The position numbers and the translations under genes were made by a program. From positions 62,001-126,000 of the forward strand of contig NC_019780.1 in assembly GCF_000317615.1 (NCBI RefSeq): a stretch of DNA of 64,000 nucleotides, given 5' to 3'. The first letter of the stretch is position 1. Each line of letters starts with the position of its first letter. Below are positions 26,694-33,690 of this stretch, in pieces. Under the pieces are notes generated by a model. It searched no databases. It had not been told where the DNA came from and saw only the letters and a list, made by a program, of their open reading frames with translations. Origin of the DNA: Dactylococcopsis salina PCC 8305. Its GTDB lineage: Bacteria > Cyanobacteriota > Cyanobacteriia > Cyanobacteriales > Rubidibacteraceae.

Positions 26694-27443
26694 ATGGCTA
26701 CTTCTTCCTTAGAGAACATTCGCGTTGTATTAATAGAACCAGCAGGAGAGTTAAATATCGGTTCGATCGCGCGGGTGATGAAAAATATGGGATTAGAAAC
26801 CCTGCTGATCGTCAATCCTCGATGTGATCCTTATAGTTTTTCAGCGCGACAAATGGCAGTTCATGGCGGTGATGTTTTAGCGAGGGCAAAAATTGTTAAT
26901 TCTCTCCCAGAAGCGTTAGTGGGATGTCAACAAGCCGTTGCGACCACCGCACGCGATCGCGCCCTTTCTCTTTCCTTACAACCCCCCAAACAAATTCTTC
27001 CCCAACTGCTAAACGTTCCCTCCGCCCTAATTTTTGGACGAGAAGACAGTGGTTTAACCAACGAAGAAATTACCCACGCCCAACATTGTCTCTATCTTCC
27101 CACAGCTTCCACCTATCCTTCCCTCAATTTAGCAACGGCGGTGGCAATTTGTGCCTACGAATTACAAAAACTGGTAACTACCCCAACGGAAAATTTTGAT
27201 TCCTCCTCCCCAGACACCGCTACTTTAGAAGCATTAGAAGGATACTATCAACATTTAGAACAAGTGTTGTTGAAAATTGGCTTTCTCTATCCTCACACCG
27301 CAAGCGCACGGATGCAAAAGTTCCGTCAGATTTTTAATCGTGCTAATCTAACCCCAGAAGAATTAGCCCTTTTACGAGGGATTTTAAGACAGACGGAATG
27401 GGCTATCAATAATCCTGATGATGTGGTGAATGAGGAGGAGTAA
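26694..27443 (+). CDS. SPOUT RNA 2'-O-methyltransferase, TrmJ-like
   Basis: A 249-residue protein of the SpoU/TrmH class. Motif 1 is NIGSIARVMKNMG, motif 2 LIFGREDSGLTNEE, motif 3 LPTASTYPSLNLATAVAICA, forming the trefoil knot that binds SAM. The early VVLIEPAGELNIGS and the helical C-terminal part resemble TrmJ/LasT, which 2'-O-methylates tRNA position 32. ATG 26694 precedes the first conserved strand; an upstream in-frame TTG is less likely. The stop codon is 6 bp before the next start, suggesting an operon with the beta-lactamase-fold gene. Confidence 0.85.
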   Translation: MATSSLENIRVVLIEPAGELNIGSIARVMKNMGLETLLIVNPRCDPYSFSARQMAVHGGDVLARAKIVNSLPEALVGCQQAVATTARDRALSLSLQPPKQILPQLLNVPSALIFGREDSGLTNEEITHAQHCLYLPTASTYPSLNLATAVAICAYELQKLVTTPTENFDSSSPDTATLEALEGYYQHLEQVLLKIGFLYPHTASARMQKFRQIFNRANLTPEELALLRGILRQTEWAINNPDDVVNEEE

Positions 27444-27448
27444 TTGTT

Positions 27449-27577
27449 ATGGTCAGTCGCAACGAATATCGATCGGGAAAAGGTAGAAATCCCAAGAAAA
27501 AAAGAGATTATAGAAGTAAATCAGCTTTCGGAAATAAAAAACGCTCTCCTAGCAAGGAAAAAAAACAAAATCCCTGA
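27449..27577 (+). other. Upstream frame likely encoding the N-terminus of the next protein
   Basis: ATG 27449 lies 6 bp after the TrmJ-like stop. It gives a Lys/Arg-rich peptide (MVSRNEYRSGKGRNPKKKRD, then SAFGNKKRSPSKEKK) that stops at 27575. In the -1 frame, open from 27553, the same composition continues (TKSLTKSSHRSP, RPQRKQRREKP) into the membrane anchor of the serine hydrolase. The two frames overlap at a run of eight A (27558-27565). A single extra A would join them. Confidence 0.6.
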
Positions 27578-27729
27578 CAAAATCTTCTCATCGTTCTCCA
27601 GCGATCGATCGCCCCCAACGCAAACAACGGAGAGAAAAACCCAACAATGTCGTTGCTTTTCCTCATCAACCGCAATCTCCCAAACCAGAACAGATACATC
27701 CGCCTCGTTCGGGAATAGAACTCTCTTTT

Positions 27730-28713
27730 ATGTTAGTGGTGCGGTTAATGATTTTAGCAGTGGGAACAGGGGCGATCGCTGGAACAATCTTATCATTTAT
27801 CAATCCAGAGAAATATGTCTCGCAACCGTCCCCTCCAGCGACAGAAATAACCAAACCAGTGGGGGAATCTCCTCCATCACCCCCACCTCCCCCAGTTTTA
27901 CCTTTAGATCAAGAAGCGATGACCTTAAAGCAAACCTTACAACGTCTGGGGAGTGAACAATCTCAACTGAATCCAGGTGCGTTTATTGTCGATTTAGATA
28001 GTGGGGAATATGTGAGTTTACAAGGGGAGAAAGCGTTTTCGGCGGCGAGTATGATTAAAGTGCCAATTTTAATCGCGTTTTTTCACGCTTGGGATGAGGG
28101 AAAACTAAAGTTAGATGAACGTTTGACGATGACGGAAGAAGTGAAAGCGGGTGGTTCGGGAAATATGCAGTATGAAGCAGTGGGAACGGAATATTTGGCG
28201 TTGGAAACCGCAGCGAAAATGATCATTATTAGCGATAATACGGCGACGAATATGATTATTAAGCGCTTGGGGGGAAAAGAGGCTTTAAATCAGTTATTTG
28301 CAGAATGGGGATTAGAACAGACTCGCCTTCGTAACCCGTTACCCGATTTAGAAGGAACAAATACCACCAGTCCGAAAGAGTTGGTAGAATTGTTGGCGAA
28401 ATTAAATCAAGGGAAGTTGGTTTCTGCTCGATCGCGCGATCCAATCTTTCGTATTATGCGGGAAACGAAGACGAGAACCCTGCTTCCTCAAGGGTTAGGG
28501 GAGGGAGCAAGCATTGCTCATAAAACAGGGGATATTGGCTCATTAGTGGGGGATGTGGGGATTATCGATCGACCCAGTGGGAAACGTTATTTAGCCGCGA
28601 TTATGGTAGAACGTCCTCACAACGATCGCGCCGCCAATGAGTTAATCCGTCAATTTTCCCGCGAAACCTATCAATATTTCCAGAATCGAGAACAAAACTC
28701 GTTCATTGAATAA
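27730..28713 (+). CDS. Class A beta-lactamase-fold serine hydrolase, membrane-anchored
   Basis: In this frame, 327 residues: an N-terminal membrane helix (about 3-24), a Pro-rich linker (about 34-57), then a penicillin-binding fold. The Ser-x-x-Lys is SMIK (Ser107, Lys110), SDN is in IISDNTATN and the KTG triad in HKTGDIGS. The Glu/Asn pair of the class A omega loop is not clear (PDLEGTNTT), so it may be a DD-peptidase-like or unrelated esterase-type hydrolase rather than a resistance enzyme. Active site outside the cytoplasmic membrane. The true protein probably starts at 27449 through an A8 frameshift. Confidence 0.8.
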   Translation: MLVVRLMILAVGTGAIAGTILSFINPEKYVSQPSPPATEITKPVGESPPSPPPPPVLPLDQEAMTLKQTLQRLGSEQSQLNPGAFIVDLDSGEYVSLQGEKAFSAASMIKVPILIAFFHAWDEGKLKLDERLTMTEEVKAGGSGNMQYEAVGTEYLALETAAKMIIISDNTATNMIIKRLGGKEALNQLFAEWGLEQTRLRNPLPDLEGTNTTSPKELVELLAKLNQGKLVSARSRDPIFRIMRETKTRTLLPQGLGEGASIAHKTGDIGSLVGDVGIIDRPSGKRYLAAIMVERPHNDRAANELIRQFSRETYQYFQNREQNSFIE

Positions 28714-28717
28714 TCAT

Positions 28718-29041
28718 CTATTTTTCCCCAATTTTAGGGGTTGGGTTACGCGGTAGCTTCACCCAACCTACGAGAGAGATGACTAAAACATCAGGTAAAT
28801 AACCACTTTCTCTATCTTTGGGTTTAATCAGTGCGTTTTTTGGGAAACGATAAGGATAGTTTTGATTTCGCGCTTCGATCGTTAATTCCCTTTGCAAAAA
28901 CTCCACAATTTCCTCATGTTTTCCTGTGGGTTGCATGGTAATAATTTTTCCCTCATGGAGTTCGTAATGTTGATGCTCTGGTTTCCATTGCAAAAACTCT
29001 TCAAACGTTAATAATTGTTGTGAAGTTGTAGCAGAAATCAT
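28718..29041 (-). pseudogene. Uma2-family (DUF820) gene truncated by a repeat
   Basis: The first 88 codons match Uma2 proteins (LTFEEFLQWKPEHQHYELHE, KIITMQPTGKHEEI, YLPDVLVIS). After that, residues LVGWVKLPRNPTPKIGEK and the stop are encoded by a GTTGGGT/ACCCAAC hairpin repeat (about 28739-28770) and flanking DNA. About 90 C-terminal residues, including the end of the nuclease-like core, are missing. It is convergent with the serine hydrolase, 5 bp away. Confidence 0.75.
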
Positions 29042-29107
29042 AATTTTACAACTGATTTACCTAAGTTATATGATGTTTTCAAAATTGATTTAAGTTCTCC
29101 TAAGCAC

Positions 29108-30106
29108 CTATGCAAAATGAATTGCATACTCAGCTCCAAAATTATCCAACACTTTTTCTAGGTATTTAATAAGATTCTTCCAACTGTCGTAAGCTGAAAC
29201 TTCAATCCACTCATATTTGATAAATCTCCAGAGAATTTCGATTAAGTTATATTTAGGAGAATAAGGGGGTAACCAGAAAATTTCCAATTTTTTTGCTCTC
29301 CATTCTTCCAGTTTTTCTACAAATTCATCGCTCGTGTGAATTGATGCTTGATCGAGAACTACTACGGTAACTTTCGTTAAGTTTTCACTAATTTTATCTA
29401 AAAACTTAATAACGGTATCACTTTTAATTGTCCCTTGATATATTTCGTAATCTAAATGATAATCACAATCCATTAACCCCAAGACACTTATTCTCTTACT
29501 TTGACAGCTTTTCAAAGTTATTCTTTCTCCTTTCTCCTGCCACGCATAGGGAACATCAGGCTTGAGAGAAAATCCACTTTCATCTAAGTATTTGATTGCA
29601 ATATCTCCTTTTTGAGCTTGCTTTTTTAATTCTTCCAACCGAGGTAGTTTTACCTCTAATTCCCATTCATATGGGCTTTTACTGATTCCTCTCTTCATCC
29701 TTTTCCAGAGCATATTCAACTTCTTTATAATTCTTTTTATCGTATCTTTACTAATCTCAATCCCCCATTCTTTTTGAATTTTATTTTGAACTTGATTGAG
29801 AGACTTTGGATTTTCCTTTACCCAAGTTTTGACTTGTTCTTTTTGCTCTTGACTTAATTTGGGTTTTCTCCCCACACCTTTTTGATTATATAGGCCCTTA
29901 AGATTTTGATCTTCCCATCGCGTTAACCAGTTATATATGGTTTTTCGATCGACGTTAAAGATTACCTTTAACTGGTCAATTGTAAATTTCTGGGAACTCA
30001 ACAAAATACATTTAGCCCGATTTCTTACTTGAAGGGATTTACTTTGACAACTAATTCTTGTAAGAAGGCTCTGTGTTTCTGGATTTAAGTCTCTAATAAA
30101 TCTCAT
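29108..30106 (-). CDS. IS630-family transposase
   Basis: A 332-residue transposase from the preferred ATG 30106 (MRFIRDLNPE); an in-frame start at 30154 would add 16 residues. The N-terminal helix-turn-helix (about 50-85, YNWLTRWEDQNLKGLY) and a winged second HTH are followed by the DDE core: first Asp in AIKYLDESGFSL, second in VVVLDQASIHTS, and Glu in LPPYSPKYNLIEILW. All three acidic residues are present and the frame is intact. The stop codon TAG uses the flanking TA dinucleotide. Confidence 0.93.
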   Translation of the reverse strand: MRFIRDLNPETQSLLTRISCQSKSLQVRNRAKCILLSSQKFTIDQLKVIFNVDRKTIYNWLTRWEDQNLKGLYNQKGVGRKPKLSQEQKEQVKTWVKENPKSLNQVQNKIQKEWGIEISKDTIKRIIKKLNMLWKRMKRGISKSPYEWELEVKLPRLEELKKQAQKGDIAIKYLDESGFSLKPDVPYAWQEKGERITLKSCQSKRISVLGLMDCDYHLDYEIYQGTIKSDTVIKFLDKISENLTKVTVVVLDQASIHTSDEFVEKLEEWRAKKLEIFWLPPYSPKYNLIEILWRFIKYEWIEVSAYDSWKNLIKYLEKVLDNFGAEYAIHFA

Positions 30107-30217
30107 AATTTTCGATCGAGGCAACCCCAATTTGCTAAAATGCACTAAGCGCAATCTATTTTACTTGGTCTCTTTAATCCTACATAAATTATACTATATT
30201 AGGAAATTCATTTTGCC
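29111..30217 (-). mobile_element. IS630-family insertion sequence
   Basis: A 1107-bp element with inverted ends TGCAAAATGAATT (left) and, as reverse complement of the right end, GGCAAAATGAATT: 12 of 13 match. TA dinucleotides flank it on both sides (29109-29110 and 30218-30219), the normal IS630/Tc1 target. One intact transposase gene. Confidence 0.85.
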
Positions 30218-30265
30218 TAACTGCTTATAATAAGGATTAAAATCTAGATGCTTTAAGCAAAGATA

Positions 30266-30484
30266 ATGGGAAAGAAAAACCATAAAAAAGCAATTCGATC
30301 TTTGAATAAGCGTATCGCTGAACATGAAGAAAAAATTAAGTTAGAATATGAAAAAGACTCTCCAGATGAGGGTCTAATTAGACATTGGGAAAAAGAAATT
30401 GTTGCCTTTGAAAAAGGGGTTCAACAAGCGCGAAAAAGATTAGGAAAAAGTAATGATTCAGACATCCACCCTTCTAACCAATAA
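30266..30484 (+). CDS. Hypothetical charged coiled-coil protein
   Basis: A 72-residue, strongly charged protein (KKNHKKAIRSLNKRIAEHE, EKEIVAFEKGVQQARKRL) predicted to form one long helix. No family recognised. A reasonable ATG, and coupling with the next gene: their reading frames overlap by 32 bp in different frames. Confidence 0.55.
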   Translation: MGKKNHKKAIRSLNKRIAEHEEKIKLEYEKDSPDEGLIRHWEKEIVAFEKGVQQARKRLGKSNDSDIHPSNQ

Positions 30485-30707
30485 TACCACTCTCAATCAA
30501 TTGATTATAGAATTAGGATCAGAATGTGAAAACATCATCACTTTAATTGATAAACTTCAGTCTCCTCACCTTAGCAGCAAACAAAAAGCCGAAGTTTTCG
30601 CTGAATTACTCGCAGCGACTACTCATTTGAATAGTCATTGTGGCGAAGATTTTCAGACACTAATTGCGGAAGAGATGGAAACTTTACCTGATGATGATGA
30701 AGACTGA
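30453..30707 (+). CDS. Hypothetical acidic helical protein
   Basis: An 84-residue protein, helical, with a very acidic end (EEMETLPDDDED) and two Cys (SECENI and SHCGED). I do not recognise it. Its ATG lies within the end of the preceding gene, so the pair is probably translated together; one basic and one acidic partner could form a complex, which is inference only. Confidence 0.55.
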   Translation: MIQTSTLLTNNTTLNQLIIELGSECENIITLIDKLQSPHLSSKQKAEVFAELLAATTHLNSHCGEDFQTLIAEEMETLPDDDED

Positions 30708-30722
30708 ATGATCGAGCATTTT

Positions 30723-31367
30723 TCAATCAGTAATTGCAATCAAGTTTTCCATGCCTAAACCCTCACGAATAATTTGTGGTTCATCTTCCGTTAGATCAAG
30801 AATTGTCGAAACTTCGGTTTGTAATTCTGACCCATCATCGAGAATAATATCGACTAACTTATCCAAAACATCAAATAAACGTGCTTTTTCATAACCCAAC
30901 GTCGGTAAATCTCCCATGTCATCGGGAAGATAAGCAGAAGTAGAGATGATCGGATTCCCTAGACTCTCTAAAATCCCTTGACACAAGTTATGATGAGGAA
31001 CACGAATCCCTGTAGTTTTTCGTTTGGGATTCATTACTAAACGCGGCACTGATTTTGTCGCAGGTAATAAAAAGGTATAAGGTCCGGGGATTAAACGTTT
31101 CATCAGACGATAAGCGGGATCGCTAACTCGCGCATAATCCGCAATATTCGATAAAGAGGAACACAGAAAAGTTAACGGTTTCTCATTACTCATCCGTTTT
31201 AGGGAACGGACTTTTTCCACCGCCGATTTTGCGTTTAAGTCGCACCCGATCGCGTAAACTGTATCCGTAGGATATAACATAATCGCCCCATCTTTCAGCG
31301 CTTGAGAAACTGTTTCTAGCACACGAACTTGAGGCGTTTCTGGATGAATAGAATAAACAGTAGCCAT
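30723..31367 (-). CDS. YrdC/Sua5-family threonylcarbamoyl-AMP synthase-like (YciO type)
   Basis: A 214-residue YrdC-fold protein. MLYPTDTVYAIGCDL, KRMSNEKPLTFLCSSLSNI, IPGPYTFLLPAT and GIRVPHH are the family blocks that bind ATP/threonine. The lack of a C-terminal Sua5 domain and the overall sequence fit the YciO/TsaC2 subgroup, so participation in tRNA t6A synthesis is possible but not certain. Its start codon overlaps that of larC on the other strand (CATG at 31365-31368). Confidence 0.87.
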   Translation of the reverse strand: MATVYSIHPETPQVRVLETVSQALKDGAIMLYPTDTVYAIGCDLNAKSAVEKVRSLKRMSNEKPLTFLCSSLSNIADYARVSDPAYRLMKRLIPGPYTFLLPATKSVPRLVMNPKRKTTGIRVPHHNLCQGILESLGNPIISTSAYLPDDMGDLPTLGYEKARLFDVLDKLVDIILDDGSELQTEVSTILDLTEDEPQIIREGLGMENLIAITD

Positions 31368-32532
31368 GACAAAAGTTGTATATTTTGATTGTCCAACGGG
31401 AATCGCAGGTGATATGTGTTTAGGGGCTTTAGTTGATGCTGGTTTCCCTATGGATTATCTCACGTCTGAGCTTAAACGATTAGGATTAAGTTCAGAATAT
31501 CAATTATCTGCTGACTCAGTTTCCCATAATGGACAAGTCGCGACAAAGGTTGAGGTGACAGTTTCTTCCACTCATCCCCCTCATCGTCATCTCCCCGATA
31601 TTGAAGCCTTGATTAAAAATGCTAATCTTCCTAATCAAGTGGAAAGATGGAGTATCGCCGTTTTTAAACAGCTTGCCATAGCAGAGGGAAAGGTGCATGG
31701 GGTTTCCCCTGATCAAGTCCATTTCCATGAGGTTGGCGCAACGGATGCGATCGTAGATATTGTCGGAACTTGTTTGGGATTACATTGGTTAGGGATAGAA
31801 ACCATTTATTGTTCTGCGTTTCCTACGGGTGGGGGAACAGTTAAAGCCTCTCATGGAGAGTTACCTGTTCCAGTTCCAGCGGTGATCAAGTTATGGGAAT
31901 CTCGTAATGTTCCGATTTATAGTAATGGCATCAATAAAGAGTTAGTGACTCCTACTGGTGCGGCTTTAATGGTAACATTGGCGACAAGATTTGGCAGGTT
32001 TCCAGAGATGACAGTGGAAAAAGTGGGGTTAGGTGGGGGAAATCGACGTTTATCGCTTCCGAATATTCTACGGTTATGGGTGGGAGAATCGATCGAACAG
32101 GAGAGTTTAGAAACGGTGGCGGTATTAGAGACACAGATTGATGATGTTTCGCCGCAAGTTTTAGCTTACTGTTGCGATTTGCTGTTTAATGTTGGTGCGT
32201 TAGATGTGTTTACTCAAGGGGTGACGATGAAAAAGTCTCGTTTGGGAACGTTGGTGACAGTAATTTGTCCTGTGGCGAAAGTTCCAGACTGTGAGGAGAT
32301 TTTATTTCGAGAAACAAGCACGATCGGGATTCGTCGTCAATTTCAGCAGCGCAATGCTCTAAAACGAGAAATCCAAGAAGTAGAAACGGGTTTTGGAAAA
32401 GTCAGAGTAAAGGTTGCTTTTTTTCGGGATAAAGTTATTAATAGACAACCCGAATATGAGGATTGTTTAAAATTAGCTCAAAAACATAAAATCCCGTTAT
32501 TAGAAGTACAAAAAGCCGTTTTGAATCAGTAG
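31366..32532 (+). CDS. larC: Nickel pincer cofactor biosynthesis protein LarC
   Basis: A 388-residue LarC. The start VVYFDCPTGIAGDMCLGAL is the family signature, followed by VHFHEVGATDAIVDIVG, GGGTVKASHGELPVPVPA, LVTPTGAALM and the C-terminal ETQIDDVSPQ domain. LarC inserts nickel, using CTP, into the pyridinium pincer cofactor of lactate racemase and related enzymes. No larA, larB or larE is in view. In many genomes a programmed frameshift separates LarC1 and LarC2; here it is one frame. The stop codon sits in a near-palindromic repeat. Confidence 0.92.
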   Translation: MTKVVYFDCPTGIAGDMCLGALVDAGFPMDYLTSELKRLGLSSEYQLSADSVSHNGQVATKVEVTVSSTHPPHRHLPDIEALIKNANLPNQVERWSIAVFKQLAIAEGKVHGVSPDQVHFHEVGATDAIVDIVGTCLGLHWLGIETIYCSAFPTGGGTVKASHGELPVPVPAVIKLWESRNVPIYSNGINKELVTPTGAALMVTLATRFGRFPEMTVEKVGLGGGNRRLSLPNILRLWVGESIEQESLETVAVLETQIDDVSPQVLAYCCDLLFNVGALDVFTQGVTMKKSRLGTLVTVICPVAKVPDCEEILFRETSTIGIRRQFQQRNALKREIQEVETGFGKVRVKVAFFRDKVINRQPEYEDCLKLAQKHKIPLLEVQKAVLNQ

Positions 32533-32556
32533 AGACGTTACAGGGAACGTCCCTAC
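32529..32556. terminator. Near-palindrome at the larC stop, possible bidirectional terminator
   Basis: GTAGAGACGTT and AACGTCCCTAC form a hairpin with one mismatch around ACAGGG. It lies between the convergent larC and psb29 stops and is related to the perfect palindrome at 19030-19057. Terminator function is inferred from position; no long T-run follows. Confidence 0.45.
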
Positions 32557-32567
32557 AACTTTTGAGT

Positions 32568-33290
32568 CTATGCTTCTGTGTTTTCTTCCTTTTTCTCTAA
32601 TTCCACTTCGGAACTTTTTTGTTGCTGTTGTCGTCTTTCTCTTTGCTTGCGATCGGCTTTAATCGCATCTTCCAGCACCGATCGAGCTTGTTCCATTTTT
32701 TCTAAATTACTGCGATAAAGGTCTAAATCCTTATCCACTTTTTCTTTCGGTAAACCCAAACCTTGACAACATTTTTGTAAAACTTCTTCTCGTTTTTTGT
32801 CATCAGTGACTAAATCGGGATTCGCCGTTTCTAAAATTGTATAAAGTCCAATAATAAATAAACGGCTATACTTAAACCGAGAATTATTTTTAATTTCCTG
32901 TAAAACTTTCGTTAATTCTTCTGCACCATCTAGGGGTTTTAACTCACTCAAACAAGCAGTCACTTCTTCCCCAGAGTGATTGGCTGCGATCGATTTTAGC
33001 TTTTCTGCATCTTGTCGATACTTTTGGGGATCATTTTCAACCGCTTGACAAATGGCATTAAAAATCGATTCTTTCTCTTTTTCTGGTTGATAGCCTTGCA
33101 TAAAGGTATCAAAAACGGTAGTGACACCCAAAGCATAAATCGGATCATACTTAAAATCAGTATTCACCGATAACAGGTGCATTTCCACTAACAATTCTTC
33201 AATCACTCGCCGATAAATAGAGTTTAGGGGGCGAGTATGCTGAGTATAAAAGGTGCGTTTGGTTTCGGAAAGGGTGCGAAGAGTATCCAC
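32568..33290 (-). CDS. psb29: Thf1/Psb29 photosystem II biogenesis protein
   Basis: A 240-residue helical protein. The start TLSETKRTFYTQHTRPLNSI, then YRRVIEELLVEMHLLSVN, FKYDPIYALGVTTVFD and FKYSRLFIIGLYTILE are hallmark blocks of Thf1/Psb29, with a charged coiled-coil C-terminus (EKMEQARSVLEDAIKADRK). The protein helps photosystem II assembly/repair and FtsH stability at the thylakoid; found in oxygenic phototrophs only. The gene stands alone with repeats upstream. Confidence 0.94.
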   Translation of the reverse strand: MDTLRTLSETKRTFYTQHTRPLNSIYRRVIEELLVEMHLLSVNTDFKYDPIYALGVTTVFDTFMQGYQPEKEKESIFNAICQAVENDPQKYRQDAEKLKSIAANHSGEEVTACLSELKPLDGAEELTKVLQEIKNNSRFKYSRLFIIGLYTILETANPDLVTDDKKREEVLQKCCQGLGLPKEKVDKDLDLYRSNLEKMEQARSVLEDAIKADRKQRERRQQQQKSSEVELEKKEENTEA

Positions 33291-33399
33291 AGATTTAATT
33301 AGGTAACGTTATTTATAGATAGTTTGTTTATCCTTCCTATTGTCTCGTTTCTGATCCAATTTGCCAAGTCTTTATCCTTTTGATTGGTAACTGGTCACT

Positions 33400-33690
33400 G
33401 ATTCTAGGTTGGGTTTAGTCCTTCGTCCTTCGTCCTTCGTCCTTTGTTCTTTGTTTTCCAATGACCAATGACCAATGACCAATGACTAATTTATGTTGGG
33501 TTTGGTTTCTCTTCACCCAACCTACGTTTGGTTGCGTTGGGTTTCGTTTCCCTTCACTTTGGGCCTACTTTCTTTTCCCCCCTTTCAAAGGGGGGTTAGG
33601 GGGGATTATCGGAGTAAATGTTGGGTTTCGTTTCCCTTCACCCAACCTACGTTTGGTTGCGTTGGGTTTCGTTTCCCTCCACCCAACCTA
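33400..33690. repeat. Mosaic of intergenic repeats downstream of mutS2
   Basis: In order: TCCTTCG short repeats (33419-33445), CCAATGA units (33457-33486), three GTTGGGTTT...ACCCAACCTACG copies (33493-33530, 33619-33652, 33661-33690) and one CCCCCCTTTCAAAGGGGGG copy (33578-33600). The last copy runs into the mutS2 stop codon. No gene is seen in the 397-bp gap. Confidence 0.85.

Noticed and set aside
27444-27956. 170-codon frame following the TrmJ-like gene
   Set aside because: It runs across both frames of the basic-tail and hydrolase region; composition and the A-run explain the locus better.
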